Source: an uncultured Synechococcus sp. (GTDB lineage: Bacteria > Cyanobacteriota > Cyanobacteriia > PCC-6307 > Cyanobiaceae). Taken from it: DNA of 12,341 nt. Position numbers and translations under genes: made by a program. The DNA is taken from positions 1-12,341 of the forward strand of contig CALGVO010000092.1 in the NCBI GenBank assembly GCA_937930135.1, read 5' to 3'. The notes under the pieces are model-generated. The model did no database searches and had not been told where the DNA came from. It was given only the letters and a program-made list of their open reading frames with translations. Below are positions 6,421-12,341 of this stretch, one piece after another; position 1 is the stretch's first letter; each line of letters starts with the position of its first letter.

Positions 6421-7932
6421 TTAGGCGCTGGCCTGGTCGGCTCGGCTGCAGATCCAGTGCACCAGGGTGCGCACTCCATAGCCGGTGGCGCCTGCGGGGT
6501 CGAGCCCCCGGCCTTTGTCACTCCACACGGTGCCGGCGATATCCATGTGGGCCCAGGGGATGCCGCCCTCCACGAATTCCTTCAGGAACAGCGCTGCGGT
6601 GATGGAGCCGCCGGGCCGGGGGCCAGTGTTCTTCAGATCCGCCAGAGTCGATTTCAGCCCCTCGCGATAACTCGCCGGCATCGGCATGCGCCACAGACCT
6701 TCCCCGGCCTGCTCCGCCGCTTGCCTGAGGCTGTCCGCCAGGGCGTCATGCTCCGACCACAGACCGGCGATTTCCTCACCAAGGGCTATCACACAGGCTC
6801 CGGTCAGCGTGGCCAGATCCACGATCGCGTCGGGCTTGAGGCCGCTGGCGTACACGAGCGCATCCGCCAGGGTCAGACGGCCTTCGGCATCGGTGTTGTT
6901 GATTTCGATCGTGGTGCCATTGGAGGCGGTGACGATGTCGCCGGGATGGACGGCGGACCCGTTGATCATGTTTTCGCAGGAGGCCACCAGCATGTGCACC
7001 TCCAGACCGGCCGGTCGCAGTTGGGCGATGGTGCGCATCGCTCCGAACACTGCCGCGCTGCCCCCCATGTCGTACTTCATCATGTCGATCTGGGCGCCAC
7101 CCACTTTGAGGTTGTAGCCGCCGGAATCGAAGGTGAGCCCCTTGCCCACCAGCACCAGACGGGTGTGGATCGCTCCGGGTGAGCGGTAGGTGAGGTGGAT
7201 GAACTTGGGATCGAGATCGGACCCCTGACTTACCGCGAGAAACGCGCCCATGTTCCGCTCGGCACAGTCTCCCCGCTCCAGCACCTGGAGCTCAAGGTTG
7301 TGCTCAGCGGCGATGGCGGCTGCGGTGTCGGCCAGAGCGGCAGGGGTGACGCTGTTGGGGGGCGCTGCCACCAGCTCCCTGGCCAGCTCAACGCCGGCGC
7401 AGTGAGCATCGACCCGTTCCAGGGCGTCGCTGAGATCGGCGGGCAGATCGCCGAGCAAGTCAAAGTGTTTGGGCTGGAGGCGTGGTTCGGGTTGGCTGCG
7501 GAAGCGGGTGTCGCGATACAGGGACAGCCGGATCGCTTCGGCGACCGCCTCAGCGGCGCGGGTTCCATCGCTTCCCCAGGGGAGATGGACGCCGGCGCGA
7601 CCGTCAAGGCCGATGCAGGCCTTGGCCAGTGCTGCAGCGGCCTGACGCAGCGTTGCAACAGTTGCAACATCGGCTGTCGATTCATCGGCCGTGGTCGCAT
7701 CGCCCAGACCCACCAGCACCAGACGGCTCAGATCCTTGTGGAGCAGTTGAAGGCTGACCACCTCCCCCGCTTTGGCCTGGAAGCGCTGCTTCTCCAGCCA
7801 GCTGCCCAGCGGGCTGTTCAGGCGCGCCTCCAGTTGGCCGATCAGGCCCTGGGGGTCGTTGGCGGCGATCCCCACGGCCAGCACGGAACCGCTCCAGTTC
7901 TGGAGCGTGGCGGGTGATCGTGAGAACGACAT
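6421..7932 (-). CDS. pepA: Leucyl aminopeptidase PepA (M17 family)
   Basis: PepA is a cytoplasmic, hexameric, two-metal aminopeptidase that removes N-terminal residues in peptide turnover. The 503-residue product matches the usual length (E. coli 503). The N-terminal macrodomain-like region spans about 1–165. The catalytic domain carries VGKGLTFDSGGYNLK (262–276) with metal ligands Lys264 and Asp269 and catalytic Lys276; KYDMGGSAAV with Asp288; and NTDAEGRL (346–353) with Asp348, Glu350 and catalytic Arg352. These match E. coli K270, D275, K282, D293, D352, E354 and R356. It starts 31 bases after the GIY-YIG gene on the same strand. E. coli PepA also acts as a DNA-binding accessory factor in Xer recombination. 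Whether that applies here is unknown, but the DNA-related genes upstream make it worth noting. Confidence 0.97.
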   Translation of the reverse strand: MSFSRSPATLQNWSGSVLAVGIAANDPQGLIGQLEARLNSPLGSWLEKQRFQAKAGEVVSLQLLHKDLSRLVLVGLGDATTADESTADVATVATLRQAAAALAKACIGLDGRAGVHLPWGSDGTRAAEAVAEAIRLSLYRDTRFRSQPEPRLQPKHFDLLGDLPADLSDALERVDAHCAGVELARELVAAPPNSVTPAALADTAAAIAAEHNLELQVLERGDCAERNMGAFLAVSQGSDLDPKFIHLTYRSPGAIHTRLVLVGKGLTFDSGGYNLKVGGAQIDMMKYDMGGSAAVFGAMRTIAQLRPAGLEVHMLVASCENMINGSAVHPGDIVTASNGTTIEINNTDAEGRLTLADALVYASGLKPDAIVDLATLTGACVIALGEEIAGLWSEHDALADSLRQAAEQAGEGLWRMPMPASYREGLKSTLADLKNTGPRPGGSITAALFLKEFVEGGIPWAHMDIAGTVWSDKGRGLDPAGATGYGVRTLVHWICSRADQASA

Positions 7933-7963
7933 GGAGGAGCGGCTTCTGGAGCGATGCTACGAA

Positions 7964-8554
7964 TCAGTCCCTGCTGAAGGGGGTGGCCCATCGATCCCGG
8001 GTCTCCTTGTTGAACGGCGGTAACCAGGTCTGGATCAGGGCCTGTTCCAACCGTCGTCGCTGCCGGGTGTCGGCTGGCACATCGGTCCAGAAGCGGATGC
8101 TGGTCTGCTGTTGCAGACCGGCTCTGCACAGGGCATCGCCATAGGCCGCCAGGTAGGCCTTGCAGTCATGCTCACCTTTCCAACGGCGATCCGCCGCTTT
8201 CGTTTCGCCCACGTAGAGCAGGATCGGAGTGCTGAGATCGTGGGGGCGATCCATCACCAGGTAAATCGCCTCTCCCTGATGGGGGCTCTCTGGCCAACGC
8301 CAGAAGGTGAGCGGCAGCGGGCGCAGGCTGAGGGGGGACAGCGCGGCCAGGGGATCCGCTGGAGCATCAAACAGCTGGGTTTGCTGCAGCGCCGTTGGCT
8401 GCCCATGGCCCGCGAACAGGGGCGCCTGGTGACGTTGAATCCGGCGTTGCCATTGGCGCAACTGCGGTGCACTGAGGCTGGGGCCCGGAGCGTCAGCGCT
8501 GCTGCTCCAGCTGGTCTGGGCAAAAAGATCTCCCTGACGAGGCGTCGGCACCAT
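7964..8554 (-). CDS. GIY-YIG nuclease-like protein
   Basis: The 196-residue product has a C-terminal GIY-YIG-like domain (about 95–190). AIYLV (96–100) stands for GIY, YVGET (114–118) for YIG, Arg123/Arg124 and His129 follow at typical spacing (RRWKGEH), Glu170 (RRLEQALI) is the likely metal ligand, and Asn182 lies in WLPPFNKE like the family's conserved P-x-N. This domain cuts or resolves DNA in UvrC, homing enzymes and SLX1-type proteins. The N-terminal 90 residues are Gln/Pro/Ser-rich, probably disordered, and hold three QxxLF peptides (residues 7–11, 43–47, 58–62) resembling sliding-clamp binding motifs. It starts seven bases after the HhH gene, so co-translation is likely. The fold assignment rests on motif order, not alignment. 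Nuclease activity is inferred, and the partner and substrate are unknown. Confidence 0.72.
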   Translation of the reverse strand: MVPTPRQGDLFAQTSWSSSADAPGPSLSAPQLRQWQRRIQRHQAPLFAGHGQPTALQQTQLFDAPADPLAALSPLSLRPLPLTFWRWPESPHQGEAIYLVMDRPHDLSTPILLYVGETKAADRRWKGEHDCKAYLAAYGDALCRAGLQQQTSIRFWTDVPADTRQRRRLEQALIQTWLPPFNKETRDRWATPFSRD

Positions 8555-8561
8555 GGTCGTT

Positions 8562-9155
8562 TCAGCGGCCGGGAGGCAGGCTGGGCCCCGGACGCGTCGC
8601 CCCGAAACGCACCCGCCCGATCAGGGCTTCCACCGTCTGGGGAGGCAGGCAAAGGCGTTCCTGCAGGTCGGCCAGGTGGGCAAAGGGCCGGCGACGTCGC
8701 TCCTGGATCAGGCGCTCCAACCGTTGGGGCGGCCATGCCAGCGCCTCTTGCAGGGTGGGAGCCGCATCAGCGTTGAGATCGATCGGAGCCGATGGCGTCA
8801 GTGGGGGCGCATCCCCATACCAGTGGAAGATCAGGTGTGGCCGCCAGCGTTCCGCCAGCGCTGGCGGCAGCTCAAGCAGTTGAAACAGATCGTCGGCCTG
8901 GCTGAGCTGCACGCCGCCCTGCTGCAGACGGATCAGGAGATCGATCATCGCGGCGGTGCAGCCCGGCAGGCGCTGCCACTGCTCCGCAGTCGCCCGATTC
9001 ACGTCCAGGAACCACTCCGGCTCCTGGATCGGGGCGGATGTGGATGCGGAAGGCATGGTGGGGGCCGGCGCGTCGGCCGGGAGATCGCCCATCGCCTGAA
9101 GCACTTTGCGGGCCAGGGGATCGAGCCAGTGCCCACGGGCCATGGTTGCTGTCAT
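8562..9155 (-). CDS. Tandem helix-hairpin-helix protein, ComEA-like
   Basis: The 197-residue product carries two copies of a ComEA-type helix-hairpin-helix unit. The first (about 51–97) starts DVNRATAEQWQRLPG and continues through QADDLFQLLELP; the second (about 126–180) starts DLNADAAPTLQEALAWP and continues through FAHLADLQERLCLPP. In ComEA and related proteins such units bind DNA without sequence specificity. The N-terminus (MTATMARGHWLDPLARKVLQ) shows no signal peptide or membrane anchor, so it is predicted cytoplasmic, unlike ComEA itself. A Pro/Ala/Ser linker (about 25–45) precedes the first unit and a WRPHLIFHWYGD segment separates the two. A second in-frame ATG lies four codons in (9141–9143). 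It follows the regulator gene by 20 bases and precedes the GIY-YIG gene by 7. DNA or scaffold binding is inferred; the specific role is unknown. Confidence 0.72.
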   Translation of the reverse strand: MTATMARGHWLDPLARKVLQAMGDLPADAPAPTMPSASTSAPIQEPEWFLDVNRATAEQWQRLPGCTAAMIDLLIRLQQGGVQLSQADDLFQLLELPPALAERWRPHLIFHWYGDAPPLTPSAPIDLNADAAPTLQEALAWPPQRLERLIQERRRRPFAHLADLQERLCLPPQTVEALIGRVRFGATRPGPSLPPGR

Positions 9156-9175
9156 CCCGTTGCTTCGGCAGGACC

Positions 9176-9961
9176 TTACCGACCCTGGTCGCCACTGCGC
9201 CAGCGCGGCGGGTGGTTGGGCAGTTCCACGAGCCCTTCGCGAAACGCCACCACCACGGCGTGGGTGCGGTCATTGGCCGGCAGTTTGCGCAACAGGCTGC
9301 TCACGTGGGATTTCACGGTGTCGATCGACACCACAAGGGCATCGGCGATCTCCTGATTGCTCATGCCTCGGCAAAGGCCACGCAGCACATCCTCTTCCCG
9401 CAGGCTCAGTTCGGCGAGAGGGCCATGGCCGGAGCTGCCGCCGAGGCGGCCATGACGCAGCACCCCGGTGATCACCCCGTCCATGTAGGTCCCGTCGCTG
9501 TCGATCGCAGCGAGGGCGGTCCGCACGGCCCCCGTGCCAGCGCTCTGGTGGGAGCAGAGGCCATCGCAGTGGGCCTCAACCGCTTCCAGAATCGTGCGCA
9601 CAATCGGTCGCTGGATCAGCATCAACGTCTTGAGCCCGGGATGGGCCTCCTTGGCGCGGCGCACCAGGCTGGGGCCGCTGCCGATCTCCAGCATGTCGGT
9701 GCAGATGAGCAGGTCGGCGTTGCTGCTCTGCAGGCTGAGCAGGCAGTCCTCCTCGGTGGAGGTGGCGGCCACCAGGGGGCCCATGCCTTCAAACCATCCC
9801 ATCCAGCTGACCAGCAGGGCTCGATCAGCACTGGCAATGGCCGTTCGGCAGTGGCTCAGAACGGCTCGGCTGTCGCGCCGATGTTGCTGCACGTCGCCGA
9901 TCATCGAGCTCAGATCCACGGTGGGTGGGAACGCTGGCAGCGTCCGAAGCACTGCCGCCAT
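9176..9961 (-). CDS. LuxR-type transcriptional regulator with degenerate receiver
   Basis: The 261-residue product ends in a clear LuxR/NarL helix-turn-helix (about 185–248): LSLREEDVLRGLCRGMSNQE then IADALVVSIDTVKSHVSSLL and RKLPANDRTHAVVVA. Residues about 47–165 resemble a response-regulator receiver. Strand 1 is RALLVSWMGWF and lacks the acidic pair. ADLLICTDMLEIGSG places Asp89 where the phosphoacceptor would be. The usual Lys near the end is replaced around CSHQS (136–140). So ordinary aspartyl phosphorylation is doubtful, and the domain may respond to another cue or be constitutive. The first 40 residues are an extra helix-like segment not usual in NarL proteins. It leads the five-gene minus operon and is divergent from the DUF1825 gene at 10046. 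No histidine kinase is nearby. The DNA-binding domain is certain; target genes are unknown. Confidence 0.88.
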   Translation of the reverse strand: MAAVLRTLPAFPPTVDLSSMIGDVQQHRRDSRAVLSHCRTAIASADRALLVSWMGWFEGMGPLVAATSTEEDCLLSLQSSNADLLICTDMLEIGSGPSLVRRAKEAHPGLKTLMLIQRPIVRTILEAVEAHCDGLCSHQSAGTGAVRTALAAIDSDGTYMDGVITGVLRHGRLGGSSGHGPLAELSLREEDVLRGLCRGMSNQEIADALVVSIDTVKSHVSSLLRKLPANDRTHAVVVAFREGLVELPNHPPRWRSGDQGR

Positions 9962-9992
9962 GTTGGCGTTGATCAGGGGGCGTGGATCCGCA

Positions 9993-10019
9993 CTGTTACG
10001 TGGCTTCTGGATTGTTCAA
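9993..10019 (-). promoter_or_regulatory. Candidate promoter of the minus-strand operon
   Basis: Read on the minus strand, TTGAAC (10019–10014) resembles a -35 box and TAACAG (9998–9993) a poor -10, with a 15-base spacer. A transcript would start near 9985, leaving about 24 bases before the regulator ATG at 9961. The spacer is short and the -10 lacks the final T, so support is weak. Confidence 0.28.
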
Positions 10020-10028
10020 ACTGGTTTG
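10017..10028. promoter_or_regulatory. Short inverted repeat in the divergent region
   Basis: CAAAC-TG-GTTTG is a perfect 5-bp-arm dyad in the 84-bp space between the regulator (ATG 9961) and the DUF1825 gene (ATG 10046). It overlaps the candidate -35 of the minus operon and ends 17 bases before the plus-strand ATG. A symmetric site here could be an operator for the divergent LuxR-type protein. The arms are short, so chance is possible. Confidence 0.35.
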
Positions 10029-10045
10029 CAGTTGATCGATGGGCG

Positions 10046-10372
10046 ATGGCCTTCTTTGACTCCGAAATTGTGCAGGAGGAGGCCAGGCGGCTGTTCGGCG
10101 ACTACCAGCAGCTCATGCAGCTGGGGTCGGATTACGGCAAGTTCGATCGGGAAGGCAAGAAGAAATTCATCGACACGATGGAGGAGTTGATGGAGCGCTA
10201 CCGCGTCTTCATGAAGCGGTTTGAGCTGTCGGAGGATTTTCAGGCCAAGCTCACTGTGGAGCAGCTCCGCACCCAGCTGGGTCAGTTCGGCATCACGCCG
10301 GAACAGATGTTCGAGCAGATGCACACCACCCTGGAGCGGATGAAGAGTCAGCTCGAGCAGCCGCCCGCCTGA
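10046..10372 (+). CDS. DUF1825 family protein, 108 aa
   Basis: This gives a 108-residue acidic, mostly helical protein beginning MAFFDSEIVQEEARRLFGDY, with YGKFDREGKKKFIDTMEELM (30–49), RYRVFMKRFELSEDF and a Gln-rich tail ending LEQPPA. I recognise it as the DUF1825 family, which as far as I know is cyanobacterial and of unknown function. The sequence suggests a coiled or helical bundle without membrane segment, Cys or enzymatic motif. The frame is open far upstream (to 9038), but that part lies antisense to the LuxR and HhH genes; ATG 10046 is the start that fits the family. No Shine-Dalgarno is evident. It is divergent from the LuxR regulator and ends 73 bases before tyrS. Confidence 0.88.
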   Translation: MAFFDSEIVQEEARRLFGDYQQLMQLGSDYGKFDREGKKKFIDTMEELMERYRVFMKRFELSEDFQAKLTVEQLRTQLGQFGITPEQMFEQMHTTLERMKSQLEQPPA

Positions 10373-10384
10373 GCCCACTCCGCG

Positions 10385-10406
10385 GCGTCCGACCCTTCGG
10401 CGACGC
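10385..10406 (+). other. GC-rich hairpin between the DUF1825 gene and tyrS
   Basis: GCGTCCGA, a CCCT loop, then TCGG and ACGC separated by a two-base bulge form an eight-pair stem starting 13 bases after the DUF1825 stop. No T-run follows, so a classical intrinsic terminator is not supported. It may be a partial terminator or insulate tyrS. It lies just upstream of the candidate tyrS -10. Confidence 0.35.
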
Positions 10407-10415
10407 GGTCCCCCG

Positions 10416-10421
10416 TACGAT
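10416..10421 (+). promoter_or_regulatory. Candidate -10 element for tyrS
   Basis: TACGAT fits TANNNT, 24 bases before the tyrS ATG. Transcription would start near 10428 and give a leader of about 18 pyrimidine-rich bases with no Shine-Dalgarno. The leader is far too short for a T-box, and no other riboswitch is visible. The -35 region is not recognisable. Confidence 0.3.
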
Positions 10422-10445
10422 CCGCACGGTTTCCTTTCCTCTGTC

Positions 10446-11693
10446 ATGCCCGAGGCGCCCCTTCCCCTGCCGAGCTGGCTGGCGCGTGGCATGGCTGATC
10501 TGTTCCCCGCTGGCGACCCCGGCGATCCCGATCAATGCCTAGCCGCCCGTCTGGCGGCTGCGACAGCAGAAGGGCGGCCGTTGCGGATCAAGCTGGGTAT
10601 TGACCCCACCGGAAGCGATATCCATTTAGGCCACAGCATCCTGTTTCGCAAATTGCGGGCTTTTCAGGACGCCGGCCATACGGCGGTGCTGATCATCGGC
10701 GACTTCACCGCTCGCATCGGTGATCCCACGGGCAAAAGCGCCACCCGGGTGCAGATCAGCAAAGAGCAGGTGGAAGCCAACGCCACCACCTATCTCAAAC
10801 AGCTGGGCCAGGGGCAGCCCAAGGAGCAGGCGCTGCTGGATTTTGAAACCTCGGGTCGGCTCGAGGTGCGCCGCAACAGCGAGTGGCTGGAGGGGCTGGA
10901 TCTACCCCAGGTGATCGGTTTGCTGGGCACAGCCACCGTGGGCCAGATGCTGGCGAAAGACGATTTCTCCAAGCGCTACGGCAGCGGCACGCCCATCGCG
11001 TTGCATGAATTCCTCTACCCCTTGCTGCAGGGCTACGACTCCGTGGCGGTGGATGCGGATGTGGAGCTGGGGGGCACGGATCAGAAATTCAATGTGGCGA
11101 TGGGCCGCGATTTGCAGCGTCATTTCGGCCAGCGCACCCAGTTCGGCATGCTCCTACCCATCCTCGTCGGCCTTGACGGGGTGCAGAAGATGAGCAAAAG
11201 CCTGGGCAACACCGTGGGGCTGGAGGACGACCCCCTCTCGATGTATTCCAAGCTCGAGAAAGTCGGCGACGGGGCGATCAACGACTACGTGACGTTGCTG
11301 ACGGATCTCGATCTGGAGACGCTGCCAGAGAACCCTCGCGAGAAGCAGAAGGCGATGGCTCTGGCGGTGACCGCCAGCCGCCATGGCCAGGAGGCAGCGG
11401 CCAAAGCGCAAGCGGATGCCGCCACCCTGGTGGGAGGCGCCGGTGATGCGGCGGCCGATGTGCCTGAAGCGTCGTTGGCGGCGGTGAACTTCCCGGCTAA
11501 GGCGTTCTATCTGCTCAGTGCTGTGGGCATCTGTGCCAGCAGCAGTGAGGCCCGCCGCCAGATCAAAGGCGGTGCCGCTCGCCTGGAGGGGGAAAAGATC
11601 AGCGATCCCAATCAGGAGTTTGCGTCCGCCGCCGAGCTGGAGGGCAAAGTGCTGCAGCTTGGCAAGAAAACCTTCCGGCGGTTGGTGGGTTGA
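10446..11693 (+). CDS. tyrS: Tyrosyl-tRNA synthetase
   Basis: TyrRS charges tRNA-Tyr in the cytoplasm as a class I homodimer. The 415-residue product has the class I signatures: GIDPTGSDIHLGHS (51–64), where HLGH (60–63) is the HIGH motif, and QKMSKSLGN (247–255) for KMSKS. Between them are FTARIGDPTGKSATR (87–101) and ELGGTDQKFN (207–216), part of the tyrosine and adenylate pocket. Residues about 350–413 form the C-terminal S4 RNA-binding domain (ARRQIKGGAARLEGEKI). The adjacent Lys-Ser KMSKS form, IDPTG motif and about 400-residue length suggest the TyrZ-like branch rather than the B. subtilis TyrS branch. ATG 10446 keeps the amphipathic N-terminal segment WLARGMADLFP; a later ATG at 10491 would cut it. 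The stop overlaps the pyrF start by one base. Confidence 0.97.
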   Translation: MPEAPLPLPSWLARGMADLFPAGDPGDPDQCLAARLAAATAEGRPLRIKLGIDPTGSDIHLGHSILFRKLRAFQDAGHTAVLIIGDFTARIGDPTGKSATRVQISKEQVEANATTYLKQLGQGQPKEQALLDFETSGRLEVRRNSEWLEGLDLPQVIGLLGTATVGQMLAKDDFSKRYGSGTPIALHEFLYPLLQGYDSVAVDADVELGGTDQKFNVAMGRDLQRHFGQRTQFGMLLPILVGLDGVQKMSKSLGNTVGLEDDPLSMYSKLEKVGDGAINDYVTLLTDLDLETLPENPREKQKAMALAVTASRHGQEAAAKAQADAATLVGGAGDAAADVPEASLAAVNFPAKAFYLLSAVGICASSSEARRQIKGGAARLEGEKISDPNQEFASAAELEGKVLQLGKKTFRRLVG

Positions 11694-12341
11694 TGCGCTG
11701 GGATCCCGCCGACCGGATCATCGTCGCCCTTGATGGCATGGCACCGGAGCAGGCTCTGGCATTGAGCGCTCAGGTGTCGGGGCTGCGCTGGGTGAAGGTG
11801 GGCCTCGAGTTGTTCGTTCAGGCCGGGCCCGATGTGGTGGCGCAGTTGCGGCAGCGGGGGCTGCGGGTGTTTCTCGATCTCAAATTCCACGACATCCCCG
11901 CCACCATGGCAGGGGCCTGCCGGCGGGCGGCCGCGCTCGGGGCGGAGCTGATCACGGTGCATGCCTGCGCCGGCAGCGAGGCGCTGCGTGCGGCACAGAC
12001 GGCTGCGGTGGAGGGTGCCGAAAGAGGCGGGGTGGCGGTGCCCACCCTGTTGGCGGTGACCGTGCTCACCAGTTGGGAGGAGCAACGGCTGCAACGGGAG
12101 CTGGTCCTGCAGCACGGCGTCGCCGATCGGGTCTCGGCACTGGCCCAGCTGGCGGCGGCGGCAGGGATCGGTGGATGCGTTTGCTCTCCCCTGGAAGCCT
12201 CCATGCTCCGCAGCCAGCATCCGGAGCCGTTTGCGCTAGTGACACCGGGCGTCCGGCCCAGCGGAACGGAAGCCGCTGATCAGGCACGGGTGTTGACACC
12301 GGCAGCGGCCCTGGCGGCCGGGGCCACGCAACTGGTGATCG
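11693..12341 (+). CDS. pyrF: Orotidine 5'-phosphate decarboxylase PyrF, 3' end cut off
   Basis: PyrF decarboxylates OMP to UMP, the last step of de novo pyrimidine synthesis. The frame starts at ATG 11693, sharing a base with the tyrS stop (TGATG), and stays open to the window edge, giving 216 codons. The product opens MRWDPADRIIVALDGM with Asp14 of the first strand, then VKVGLELF with Lys35, and the diagnostic LDLKFHDIPAT (61–71) whose Asp62, Lys64 and Asp67 form the D-x-K-x-x-D catalytic array. TVHACAGSEAL and LVTPGVRPSG (phosphate-binding loop) follow, and the visible end QLVI is the strand before the usual G-R-P-I motif. Bacterial PyrF is commonly about 230–245 residues, so roughly 20–30 are missing. 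The overlap with tyrS implies coupled expression. Confidence 0.96.
   Translation, partial: MRWDPADRIIVALDGMAPEQALALSAQVSGLRWVKVGLELFVQAGPDVVAQLRQRGLRVFLDLKFHDIPATMAGACRRAAALGAELITVHACAGSEALRAAQTAAVEGAERGGVAVPTLLAVTVLTSWEEQRLQRELVLQHGVADRVSALAQLAAAAGIGGCVCSPLEASMLRSQHPEPFALVTPGVRPSGTEAADQARVLTPAAALAAGATQLVI

Noticed and set aside
6457..7917. Two roughly 240-codon plus-strand open frames
   Set aside because: Both are antisense to pepA, whose active-site residues are all present on the minus strand. Open antisense frames are expected in high-GC coding DNA.
8111..8776. 221-codon plus-strand open frame across the GIY-YIG and HhH genes
   Set aside because: Low-complexity Arg/Gly/Ala-rich translation. 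The minus-strand frames carry GIY-YIG and HhH motifs and are spaced as an operon.
9038..10045. Long plus-strand open frame upstream of the DUF1825 gene
   Set aside because: It is antisense to the regulator and HhH genes, which have clear family motifs. Its residues are His/Gly/Ala-rich with no recognisable domain. Only the part from ATG 10046 matches a family.

Overview
The window reads as a high-GC marine or brackish picocyanobacterium of the Synechococcus/Cyanobium group. The support is the Omp85–lpxC–fabZ–lpxA–lpxB gene order known from cyanobacteria, a DUF1825-family protein (cyanobacterial as far as I know), strong GC bias in third codon positions, one exact HIP1 octamer (GCGATCGC), and very tight packing. 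Coding density is about 97% and the largest gap is 137 bp. This is chromosomal core sequence. I see no tRNA, rRNA, CRISPR array, insertion sequence, phage gene or attachment site.

Left block, plus strand (1–5768): the 3' part of an Omp85/BamA outer-membrane assembly factor, then lpxC, fabZ, lpxA, lpxB and a secreted MsrA. Genes overlap by 1–13 bases or are separated by fewer than 6, so this looks like one operon building the outer membrane: acyl-ACP dehydration (FabZ), three steps of lipid A synthesis (LpxA, LpxC, LpxB), insertion of barrel proteins (BamA) and repair of oxidised methionines outside the cytoplasm (MsrA). A small unrecognised plus-strand gene with its own ribosome binding site follows (5906–6121).

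Middle block, minus strand (9961 down to 6139): five co-directional genes with gaps of 7–31 bases. In transcription order they are a LuxR-type regulator with a divergent receiver-like domain, a tandem helix-hairpin-helix protein, a GIY-YIG nuclease-like protein, leucyl aminopeptidase PepA, and a small two-helix membrane protein. The first three are the least understood part of the window. A DNA-binding HhH protein next to a GIY-YIG protein that carries three QxxLF peptides resembling sliding-clamp binding motifs suggests an uncharacterised DNA-processing function.

Right block, plus strand (10046 to the end): a DUF1825 protein divergent from the regulator, then tyrS and the 5' part of pyrF. 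tyrS and pyrF overlap by one base. The 84-bp divergent region (9962–10045) holds a short inverted repeat that could be an operator. The window cuts bamA at its 5' end and pyrF at its 3' end.
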